Shown: positions 36,614 to 64,000 of the stretch, one piece after another
Position numbering within the stretch: the first letter of the stretch is position 1
How the letters are laid out: every line of letters begins with the position of its first letter
Assembly (NCBI RefSeq): GCF_010015445.1
Contig: NC_053123.1
Coordinates: 13,445,934 to 13,509,933, forward strand
DNA: 64,000 bases
Direction of reading: 5' to 3'
DNA from: Perca fluviatilis
Taxonomy: Eukaryota; Chordata; Actinopteri; Perciformes; Percidae
Translations under genes and position numbers: made by a program
The notes under the pieces: model-generated
The model's database searches: none
The model's input: the letters and a program-made list of their open reading frames with translations, nothing else
What the model was told of the DNA's origin: nothing

Positions 36614-37639
36614 ATGGAACGTCAATACATTGATATGGGTGAGCAGGCCTTCATATTAATCAATGGTCCTCTCATCTTCTTCAACCTCACTGCGAATATC
36701 TTCTATGCATGTTGCATGATCTTCCCACCGTGTAACACGCAACAACTCAAGCAGCCTTTAAAGGTGCTGCTGGGATTTCTTGTCTCATGCTCAATTATGT
36801 ATTGTGTCTCTTTGGCTTTACTGCTTTGTGTGTTAAAGGAAGCAACCAGCTTGGAAATGTTTCTTGTGCCATTGATGATTGTGAGGTTCTATGTGAGTTA
36901 TAGCATGACGTGTTCGGTTTGGCTCAACTTCTACTACTACATCCAGATTGTGCCTGTACAGCGAGCTCTTCTGATCTGGGTAAAAAGGAACATCAAGTCT
37001 GTCATGTACATGATTTTGCTTTTTAACGGAACCTTTATTTTGTTCTGTGGTGCCGTTTTTACTGTAGCTGAACTATTTCAAAGCGGTGGGTTCACTAATA
37101 TCAGCAATACATGGACTGAATATCAGATTGATGGACTGTACTTCACAAACAAAGTTTGTTTCTTCAGCATCAACGTGTATATCTTCTTATGTCTGTGTAT
37201 ATTGATGGTTTCTAGCTTTTCCACGGCCCACTACCTGCATAGACACATAAAACGTGTGGCACAGCCTGGTGCCTTCTTCTCCACTCCGAGAATTCAAAGT
37301 CAGCTGAGAGTCACTGTTACTGGGATCTCTCAAGGAGTGCTGTACTTCCTCTATGCCACCTTCCATTTCTTTGATTCGTTCACCACCGTGTTTACCTTGA
37401 GCTTTGACTTTAGTGCTTGGTTCTCCTTCATGTTCACCTCGCTGTACACATTAGGCACCACGGTCAACTTGGCCATTGGTCAGGTTATATTCAGGCAAAG
37501 GGCAGTCGATGTCTGGAAGGCACTCAAAGCACTGTGTGGCGTTGGCATGGTAACACGTGATATGAAAATGAACCCCAGCCGGCTGACAACAGGTGAAACG
37601 GCTAATACTGTAACTGTTGATGTCCAAATGTCAGTGTGA
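36614..37639 (+). CDS. Seven-transmembrane chemosensory receptor, TAS2R-like
   Basis: Single-exon frame of 341 residues with a very short extracellular N-terminus, seven hydrophobic segments and a short cytoplasmic tail. The segment 2-to-3 region (KQPLKVLLGFLVSCS), the end of segment 3 (WLNFYYYIQIVPVQRALLIW, in the position of the TAS2R block around FYFLKIANF), the basic loop after segment 5 (HYLHRHIKRVA) and the end of segment 7 (TTVNLAIGQVIFRQRA, in the position of the TAS2R HSxxLILxNxKLKQ block) suggest the TAS2R bitter-receptor group. A V1R/ORA-like or unnamed fish receptor cannot be excluded. No DRY or NPxxY rhodopsin motif is seen. A poly(A) signal follows at about 37727. Two decayed relatives lie just downstream. 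Ligand unknown. Confidence 0.8.
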   Translation: MERQYIDMGEQAFILINGPLIFFNLTANIFYACCMIFPPCNTQQLKQPLKVLLGFLVSCSIMYCVSLALLLCVLKEATSLEMFLVPLMIVRFYVSYSMTCSVWLNFYYYIQIVPVQRALLIWVKRNIKSVMYMILLFNGTFILFCGAVFTVAELFQSGGFTNISNTWTEYQIDGLYFTNKVCFFSINVYIFLCLCILMVSSFSTAHYLHRHIKRVAQPGAFFSTPRIQSQLRVTVTGISQGVLYFLYATFHFFDSFTTVFTLSFDFSAWFSFMFTSLYTLGTTVNLAIGQVIFRQRAVDVWKALKALCGVGMVTRDMKMNPSRLTTGETANTVTVDVQMSV

Positions 37640-37922
37640 TTATTATTATTGGGCGTGTGATGTGGTAGTGTTGCTTGTAATCATTTATCTACAGTGTGAG
37701 GTTTCATTTTATGAATGTATAGCAAAATAAATATAAATGTAAACTTTTTCGTGCAGTGGGTTGTTCTGGCAAAACACTGCCAGAAGAAGTTCACTTCATG
37801 CTGGGACAAACAGCAGATAATGTGCACATGTAATGACTGAAATCAATAGAAACCAGAAAGTGCTGCAATGACGGTGTGTAAACACACACACAAAATGGCT
37901 GTTTGTGTAACCACATCATTAA

Positions 37923-38258
37923 AGGAGCACTCCACCGATTTTACACAGCAAGTTCAGTTTACTCTTCATAAGGGGCACTACTCAGTCTGTGAACACTCTT
38001 ATATAATGCCTTTTGTGGCTTTAAAAGAAGCTTTCCAAAGTTTGACAAAAATAACCCTCATGACATCACTAGGGTGTCTAGTGAAAGGTCCACATTGAGT
38101 TGCAACATGGGATGTAAAATCTTATTTGGAGCTTGACCCATCAGAACTTGAAGTCGCAATATCTTGGTTTCTGCTGCTTTGATTCTAACCATTCCCTTTT
38201 TTAAATTCTGTGTCCTGTGACTCTATAAAAGTGCAATACTAAATCGCTGGAGTGCCCT
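37923..38258. mobile_element. MITE with TTAA flanks
   Basis: 336 bases with inverted ends AGGAGCACTCCACCGATTTT and (opposite strand) AGGGCACTCCAGCGATTTAG, flanked by TTAA on both sides (37919-37922 and 38259-38262). TTAA duplication is typical of piggyBac-type transposition, but TTAA could also be part of the terminus. The ends resemble those at 25414 and 47669. Confidence 0.75.
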
Positions 38259-38686
38259 TTAAGCAACTGCATTTTGATAACTCAGAAAAGTAGGATTGCA
38301 AATAAAAGTAAAAATGATAATTAATAGAACATGGAGTAATAATTACTGACCTATGTGATTTCACAATAATATGCTAATATTTACATATTGTACTTACACC
38401 TCAGATTAGCTACATTACTCAGAGTTGGAGTACCTCACAAGTTTTGTCTGTAAGAATATGAAGATGGATGAAAAGGGGTTCTGTGCGCGTCTCCCAGCAA
38501 TGTGAATGTGCATCTGACTCAGGTGCTTCTCAGAACAAGGACAGCGGACATCAGAGTGAAATAAGGACTGGAACACACTGATTGATCTGCAGACCAATGT
38601 TTTGTCACTACTGTGTCTTTATTCGAGTCAAAAATGAGAATGGACTTTCTAACCTAACCTAACAGTGCCTGTTATAATTTTCCACA

Positions 38687-38930
38687 TTGAAGCTTCTTCT
38701 GGGGTCCTTGATTTGCTGTACAAAAATCTTACCTGATGTCAGCTATTTGACTACTAGTATGGGCTACTCTGTTTGGCTGAAGCTCTTCTTTTTAGATTGT
38801 ACCTGCAGAAAGCTCTGTTTGTCTTGGATTAGGAATATCAAATCCAATTATAAATTTAAAGATGTTACCTTCATGATCTGTTGGAAATATTGCAATGTAA
38901 GATGTATGCATCTTGTAAGCATGTATTACA
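38687..38930 (+). pseudogene. Broken copy of the TAS2R-like receptor
   Basis: The frame from 38687 starts KLLLGSLICCTK, matching the segment 2 block of the intact receptor (KVLLGFLVSCS). It then jumps to YSVWLKLFFLD and WIRNIKS, matching its segment 3 end (CSVWLNFYYYI and WVKRNIKS). The first segment and everything after the third loop are absent, and residues between segments 2 and 3 are deleted. It ends in TFMICWKY, a piece shared with the next copy. Confidence 0.75.
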
Positions 38931-39374
38931 TGTCTGATACATATTTCCCCCTTATTTTGTGTAGTCTCACTGTGTAGATGCTGCAACCTTCTTTCTGATT
39001 GATGTTATAAAAATGTCAACATTCTAAACCTAAATCCATAGATATAGAACAAGTGCTTCCATCCTGGAATGGCAAGTCATAATTACATGTCATATCTATT
39101 GTTCTATATCTATGCGTAAATCATTGTGCTTGGAAAAACAAACTTTGTAAACACAATCACAAATAATCATGTTGTAAACAATGCATCAATACATGGAGTT
39201 AAACATGGAGTAATGTCCGTATTTCTTTTTCTTGGCAATTTCACAGTAATGTGTTTTATTTACATTTTCTGATTTGCATGAGATGCAAATGCCTCAGATT
39301 TGTTACATTGCATAGGGTTGGACAGCCTTACTGGTTTAATTTGTAAGCTCACTACAAGGAAAGAAGACACCAAA

Positions 39375-39873
39375 ATGGAAACAGCAAACAGATTAAAGAT
39401 GAACTATCTTACATGTGTCTTAATTATTGGGCCTCTTGTTGTTCTCAACATCATGGCTAATGCATTTTACATGTTTTGCGTGGTCTGTCCACTTCACGGA
39501 GAAAGGATCAAGCAACCTCCAAAGCTTCTCCTGGGGACCTTGATGTGCTGTGCAGTCATTTACCTGATGTCAGTTTTCTTGATGGTCTTTCCTGAACTAC
39601 AAGCTGAGGCATTAAAGTCACTCAAATCTCATATGCGGTGGCACTCAGCTCCTCTGTTGGGCTGAACTTCTCCCACTACACCCAGATTGTACCTGCACAG
39701 AGAGCTCTCTTCATCCACTACAGCTGATTTGCAAAGATCACAGCAAAACATCAAGAATGATGAAAATATATTTCTGTCAACGATTTTACCCTTCCATGTT
39801 GGCAGAGGTCAAACGCTCTACAATGATACCTTCATGATCTGCCGGAAATATGCAATCCAGATTAAACACACAT
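39375..39873 (+). pseudogene. Second broken copy of the TAS2R-like receptor
   Basis: From the ATG at 39375 the frame reads segments 1 and 2 (VLIIGPLVVLNIMANAFYMF, KQPPKLLLGTLMCC), clearly related to the intact receptor. It hits a frameshift after about 95 residues and a stop at 39663-39665. The matching segment 3 sequence continues in another frame (LNFSHYTQIVPAQRALF, about 39660-39720). The rest is missing apart from a short piece with TFMICRKY. Confidence 0.82.
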
Positions 39874-40900
39874 GAACAATCTACCAAATGTATGAAAAAA
39901 AGCATTGTTAAATACAAGTTGCTGAATTGTGGCAAACCTTTTAAAGAAGAAGTGGCAAAAGTATGCATCTTACTGTTTTATATTAATATTTGTCGTTTTG
40001 TATAAGTGGTACAGCTGTATGCTTTCTATTGCAATTCTTGTTTAACATTTAGTGGTCAAGCTTATTACTTTTCATCATTAAAATGTATCTAACATTAATT
40101 ACATGTTTGCTCTGTAATTTTCCTAACTGAAATGATTTCAGTACTGCTGTTGCATACTTAATACAACTAAGACTAAAAAAAAACTCTGATATTTTAGTAG
40201 TCTACATATTGTTTTGTTATTTTGTTATCCTTTTCACATCTGTCTACAGTTGTGCCAAAGCCACTTGGACAGTAACAGCCTACAGTAACAACAGTTACAG
40301 TAGGCAACTGAGCTGTTAATTAAACTGTTTGGGAAACTGAATTTAAGTTTAAGTTGCTGCTATCCCATGGAAGAACATTGCGTTCATCAGGGAAAAAAAA
40401 GAAAAAAAGAATTGGACTTTATGTAGTAATTGTCACTTGGTAATATTATTACAAGATATAATACACAATCAGAGAAAACAGAGAAAAGATCTCACAATTG
40501 CAAGATCTGTATCTTGTAATTATGATGACTCGTCATTATGAGAAAATCTAACTTCAATTTAACTAAAACTTACATAATTACGATATCCAGATTTTGTAAA
40601 TATGAAAATACTTGTCATGTAGTTATGAGATAATTGTCATGTAATTATGAAATAAGATTTCATATTTATAAGATCGTTTGCCATAATTAAAGTCTTGTTG
40701 GGTATTAGATGCTAAGTTAAAAAATTATAAGATAATCAAGTGATAAATTATGAGGGTTTTTTTGTTTGTTTGGTGAATGCAGTGCACTTCACACCTACAT
40801 TATGCAACCTCCTTCAGGTACAATCAAACCTTAACGTTAATTTCAAATGTAACGCAATTGAGTTTACGGAAAAAAATAGCCTTGGGGAAGTGGAAGCGTT
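39874..40900. other. Intergenic AT-rich sequence
   Basis: No gene or clear transposon end. Short ATTATGA/ATAAT repeats are frequent between 40430 and 40740. Confidence 0.6.
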
Positions 40901-41222
40901 TTATTTTTACTCTGCGTTCTCCTAAATCTGAGCTACTGAAGAGGTCCTGAATGCATCATGAGTCTGGTCCAGCCCCTCGTCGTTCAGCTGTGTTTAGTCC
41001 TCTCTCAGCAGTTGATGAGAGAAGGAGGCGCAGTGTCAGGATCTCTCGATATTCTGGGCAAAATAAAAATCACCGTTGGACAGCAAGTTGGATTGCCAGA
41101 TAAACCGGGAAGATTACATTTTCTGGATCGGGAAAGAAAAAAGATTTAACATCACATTCAGCCGTACGTTAACGTTATACTGGAATAAACCATGTTAAGT
41201 CAACGGTTTCCCTCCTGTTCAG
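40900..41222 (+). other. kansl1l: Candidate non-coding first exon and promoter area of kansl1l
   Basis: A strong donor (TTCAG then GTGAGG) at 41223 matches the need for a 5' exon, because the first coding exon of kansl1l begins with a splice acceptor at 43753. The transcription start is not determinable here. Many AACGTTA motifs follow to about 41530. Confidence 0.4.
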
Positions 41223-41672
41223 GTGAGGAAATCAACGTTAATGTTAACGTTATAAAAAATATTGTATGGAGTGTTAACGTTAACGTCCGTTATTGGACTC
41301 GGTTTAGCTAGCTTAGCTCTTGTATTTAACACAGTTTAAGTGACTGTTAATGTCATGTCGTTGTTAGTTTAAACTAACCTGTTGTGGAAACTTTATAGCT
41401 TTAGCTACCTGATCGTTTCACACCAACGTTGCTTCCATCCATGTTCCTTTATAGCTCTTAAACTTAATTGTTAACAAGTCAGGAATCTTCGTTAAAACAA
41501 CAGAGCTTCTAACTAACGTTAGTTAACATCATCCGTTAGTAAGGTAAGCGCTATAAAACAGAGGGAATCCACTACGGTTGACCCAAATAAGCTTTGCAAC
41601 AGGAACAGAATGAGGAATTTAGCTATATTCCCAATTGTTGCGTGTTATCATCAAAAATATGTGCCCGGTAAA

Positions 41673-41925
41673 CAGTGGCGCCCCCAGACCTTTTTAATAG
41701 GGGTGGCTAAATGGGACCACTGAAAATGTTGGGGTGGCACACCAAAACCAAAAGCCATAACTGAATTTCAGAAATTCTATTATGCTGTTGTAGCTAGTAA
41801 TTTTGTTTATAGACTAACTTTAGTTGAAAACTATGTCAATATGAGAGTCAAGGAATTGCATACTTTGGTTTCTCATTTTACAGTTCACAGCGATAGAATC
41901 AGGGTCACCCCTTTGGTGGCCACTG
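41673..41925. mobile_element. hAT-like element A (CAGTGG...CCACTG ends)
   Basis: 253 bases with inverted ends CAGTGGCGCC and (opposite strand) CAGTGGCCACC. Left flank CCGGTAAA (41665-41672). The right flank is CCGAT, interrupted by element B, and continues after B as CCGATAAA (42512-42519), a 7-of-8 match. This places A before B in time. Confidence 0.75.
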
Positions 41926-41930
41926 CCGAT

Positions 41931-42508
41931 TAGGGCTGTCCTGAATACCATTTTGGGGCCTTCGAAGCTTTGGTGAGAAATATTCCAGTATATTTGAAGT
42001 TTCGACTGGGGCTGGGGGTTTGGGTGGGGTAATGATTTGAAATGACACCGACGTGTCTCGCATAGAGCTGGGCGACATGGAGAAAATCAAATATCACGAT
42101 ATTTTTGACCAAATACCTTGATATCGATATTGTAGGCTTGGCAATTGGTGCTTTGAAAAAATATATTTACAAAATGAGATTTTTGATAAGTAATCATCAG
42201 TTATGTATATATAATATATAATAACTATGTGGGTAAAGGCAAATAATAGAACAGCTAGAACAGTCTGGTGTGTTCAGAAACATCACTCTACTGTAATGCA
42301 GCCTTTAAAACCAGGAGAAGACAACACTTGTGTCATATCAGGATATTACGATATCCAAAATGTAAGACGATCTCTAGCCTCATATATCGATATCGATATA
42401 ATATCGATATATTGCTCAGCCCTAGTCTCACATCATCTGGCTAAATTGCGCAGGCAGGTGAGCTACCATGGCAACGGTCGAAGCTTCGAAGCATTTGGGT
42501 CAGCCCTA
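41931..42508. mobile_element. hAT-like element B, inserted at the edge of element A
   Basis: 578 bases with ends TAGGGCTGTCCTGAATACC and (opposite strand) TAGGGCTGACCCAAATGC, plus inner GCTTCGAAGC-like inverted motifs. Exact target duplication CTGCCGAT (41923-41930 and 42509-42516). It contains element C. Confidence 0.85.
42063..42424. mobile_element. hAT-like element C, inserted inside element B
   Basis: 362 bases with ends TAGAGCTGGGCGACATGG and (opposite strand) TAGGGCTGAGCAATATATCG. Target duplication GTCTCGCA (42055-42062) against GTCTCACA (42425-42432), 7 of 8. The interior is rich in ATATCGATAT-type palindromes. Confidence 0.82.
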
Positions 42509-42549
42509 CTGCCGATAAAGGGTGAACAGGGCGCAGAAAGGACTGTTAA

Positions 42550-43372
42550 GCGTGATTTATGGTTCTGACGAGGCTCCACGCAGAGCAGTCGACCATAGCC
42601 TACGTAAGTGGCCTAAAGTTCATACTTGTGATGCGTGAAATGCATTACACCGCCAACGCAACAGGGGGTAGCAGAGTGCTCCACGGTGTTCGTTCGGCAG
42701 AGCCAGACCCTCCCGGAGAGTGGCTCTTGTCAGGGAGCAGCTGGCTGGCTGACTTCTTTTTATCAGATGCTGGCGTGTTTCCCCACCAGTACAGTATGCT
42801 ACGATTGGGTAGCACTGACCAATACATTGATAAAAGGTCGCTTAAACATGGTTTAGCAGGTTTTAAAAATATATAGATACATTTGGGTCTCTCTCTCGCC
42901 TCTTGAGGAGGGCACACAGCATAGACTACACACACACAATGTTGATGCATACCGAAAAATGTGACTCAGTAGTCCTATGAATTTGCTCAGCCAAGTTGAT
43001 TCAATATTTTTAATGTACAATACGCCCCACCGACAACGATTAGTATTGTGCGCATCGGCACGTCGCGTGTCAAAACAACCGAACACATATTGCGCATCAC
43101 GCGCAATGGCGGCGGCGGCGGCGTTAGAGCGTTCTGCGACGCCGTATGCGTATCGGGGCTGCGTTGACTCTGTCAAGGGAACGGCCCTTAAAGTTAACCC
43201 TCTCCTTGATTTCATGTTGTTTATGGAGAAGGAGAACCAGGAAATGAGTAGGGGGAGGGGAAATGTGACGCTACCAAGCCACGGCCAAGCGACCTGCATC
43301 GCCGCGACATGTAGTTAAATTTTTCGAGAGGTGCACGTAAGGGTCTGTGTCTTCACGCCGTAGATTTAACGC
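42550..43372. mobile_element. PIF/Harbinger-like MITE (tentative)
   Basis: The left end (GTGATTTATGGTTCTG) and the right end on the opposite strand (GTCATTTATGCTTCTG, around 43374-43389) are imperfect inverted repeats. Both sides show TTA, a three-base target typical of PIF/Harbinger. Exact end positions are uncertain by some tens of bases. The right part (43030-43330) is CpG-rich, with a GGCGGCGGCGG run near 43110. Confidence 0.5.
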
Positions 43373-43753
43373 AGAAGCATAAATGACACTTTAGGCCTAA
43401 CATTAATTCACTAGTTCTCACAACAAGGCTTCCAGATAGACCTGTTAACCATAAAACGCTTCAACGTTAGTTGACGTTAATGTACAGTTTCTTTTGGCTA
43501 CAGTTAAAGTTGTCCATTTTTCCCATCAGTGTTAAATCATTATAGTGTCTCTCCAGTGGGTATCAGTCTTACTCCACCACTTTTTATGGTCTCAGTATTC
43601 AGTATTGCTAGCTAGACAAACAGTATTTTGCACATCTGTGTAGAATTATGCTTACATTACATTACATTCTGGTAGGATTGCAGTTACATTTTGTAGGGCT
43701 TATTTTGCATCAGAAGGGGAAATGAGCTACTAACGTGTTTTTCTTACTGTCAG

Positions 43754-62467
<18,714 letters not shown>

Positions 62468-62998
62468 GAGAGCAGTGCCTTACTTTTACATGTAAGTTCG
62501 GAAATACTGAGAATTGCCTGTTAGATAGTTTGTTCATATGCATTCTAAGTTTGTTTGTGTGTGCCAGAGCTTTTTGCTGAATTATTATACTGTTTGTTTT
62601 ACACAAATTCTCAATGTGATCATTCATTTGGTTTTTACTAGCCTCCAAACAGTAAAGTAGGTTCATCTTTGCCTCACATACCGAAACCTAACTGATGTAC
62701 AACAAACAGGCATGACCCCACTTAACACTTCATTCTGTTTTATTAAAAATGAAACCCGTCAGTCATGCGCAAACGTGATCATTTATCATTGCTTAAACGG
62801 ACATGTATTACACATCAACTGGAGATGTTTTCAGTGATATCCATTATTTGGTCTCACTTGCAAACACTTTGTGAAAATGTGAACCTCTGGCACTCGAGGG
62901 GTGGAGGCAGAGCAGAACGCAGGGCAGGGCCTTGTTGAATATTCACTGATTTCATGCAAATATCACCAGTTAACATGATCACCAGCTAAACTGGCACA
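62468..62998 (+). other. kansl1l: kansl1l 3' untranslated region and flank
   Basis: Sequence after the kansl1l stop. No perfect AATAAA is obvious close by; ATTAAA-like signals occur near 62741. No other gene seen. Confidence 0.5.
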
Positions 62999-63248
62999 CC
63001 GGCAGTTAGACGAGTGCTTAGGGCCGTCTACAAATTACAACACCGAAAAGAGATGCAAAAAAAAATTTATTAATTAAACTTTTTTTTTTTAAGTAAGTGC
63101 TGTAGTATAACTAGCAGGAGACAAGTTATAATTGAGGTAAGTTTGGAGACATTACCTTATTTAATCATTAAATTAATAAATATTTTTGTTGCAACTCTTT
63201 TCGGTGTTGTAATTTGTAGACGGCCCTAAGCACTCCTCTAACTGCCGG
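62999..63248. mobile_element. Terminal inverted repeat element, 250 bases
   Basis: About 65-base inverted ends with about three differences: left CCGGCAGTTAGACGAGTGCT, then GGGCCGTCTACAAATTACAA and CACCGAAAAGAG; the right end is the complement. The interior of about 120 bases is AT-rich with no coding capacity. No clear target duplication found. Confidence 0.85.
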
Positions 63249-64000
63249 CAGCAGCAACAACAACAACAACAGCAGCAGAGAGCAGAAGCCAGCAGGCAAG
63301 TGTTATTTACATAAACTTCTGGTGTACTTACAAACTTTCCAATCCATCGTTTTATGAGTAAATAAACTATTTGTACTAGTGTAGAAGTTTGGTATCATTT
63401 CGGGCATTATTAGTGGGGTAACTTACGAGATACAAGCCTGGATCCATTAGCCCCTGCGCTAAACTATTCAGCTGATAACGCTACTGTACGCTAACTCTCC
63501 CAATGTTCGACCCAGGTGAAAAAAGCTTCTGGGGGGGTGTTTGGCTCGAGGTCATGGTGCAAAGGACCCTAGGGTGAAATTACTCCGAACCATCACTTTA
63601 ATCAAACATTGAGAGTCAACATACAGGAGTATTTTTGACGGTTACTCAACTCGTTATATTTGTCAATTAAATTAATGATTACTTGTTTTACTTTCTCTCC
63701 AGAACTCCACATGCCTGGGACAAGGAGGAGAAAATGTGCCATGGGAACCTTAAATGGGATACTTAATACATTCCAGAACAGTAATTTGATGTTATTTACA
63801 TAATACTTTAAAAAAAAAAAAGTTTTGTAAGTATATTTTGTGAGTATTGTAGCATGTCACAATAGTTTGTTTTGACTACTGTAGCTTCAGGTTTTAATAT
63901 ACAAGAGGTAACTGTATGTAAAGAAATATGTACCAGCACAACTCCGCTGTAGTCTCAGGTTCGTATACTGTTTGTAGTTGTCACTTACTATTTATTTCCA
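63249..64000. other. Intergenic with repeat-like segments
   Basis: A CAG/CAA tract lies at 63247-63283. The part at about 63420-63600 (with CTAGGGTGAAATTACTCC and a TTAA at its right edge) resembles a dispersed fish MITE, from memory only. No gene seen to the window end. Confidence 0.4.

Noticed and set aside
40958..41149. Short frame MSLVQPLVV... as a kansl1l N-terminus
   Set aside because: The acceptor at 43753 is followed by an in-frame stop (TGATTTAA region) before the ATG at 43812, and the 43812 start matches the KANSL1L N-terminus, so upstream sequence is untranslated.

Overview
The window is nuclear DNA of a ray-finned fish, most likely a percomorph teleost. This rests on the intron-exon gene structures, the adjacency of slc12a8 and heg1 (neighbours in vertebrates, including human 3q21), very long CA/GT microsatellites, and a dense load of fish-type transposons. 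All functional genes that I can support read on the + strand. No prokaryotic operon, CRISPR array or phage is present.

Layout: (1) 2710-12492 holds the last nine coding exons of slc12a8, a member of the cation-chloride cotransporter family; its first exons lie left of the window. (2) 12493-20900 is intergenic and holds two dead, 5'-truncated LINE retrotransposons on the - strand plus a hAT-like element. (3) 21004-34086 is heg1, complete in 14 coding exons: signal peptide, mucin-like Ser/Thr region with a coding minisatellite, EGF-like domains, one transmembrane segment and the C-terminal tail ending in the KRIT1-binding RRRDYF type motif. (4) 36614-37639 is an intact single-exon seven-transmembrane receptor resembling bitter-taste (TAS2R) receptors, followed by two broken relatives at about 38687-38930 and 39375-39873. 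(5) 43754-62467 is kansl1l, complete in 13 coding exons (about 905 residues) with the PEHE domain of the NSL histone acetyltransferase complex, probably preceded by a non-coding first exon near 41.2 kb. (6) 62468-64000 is intergenic with an inverted-repeat element.

Splice phases were checked by hand. The visible slc12a8, heg1 and kansl1l exons join without a frame break, and the heg1 and kansl1l coding lengths are both divisible by three.

The genes have unrelated jobs: membrane transport, endothelial junction signalling, chemosensation and chromatin regulation. The most unusual content is structural. It includes a G-quadruplex motif lying across a splice donor, a 151-base T run directly before a splice acceptor, a CAG-repeat acceptor that encodes a serine run, and a miRNA-like hairpin. 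There are also at least eleven hAT-like or related elements with recognisable target duplications, some nested three deep, and a palindrome-within-palindrome repeat family with TTAA ends.
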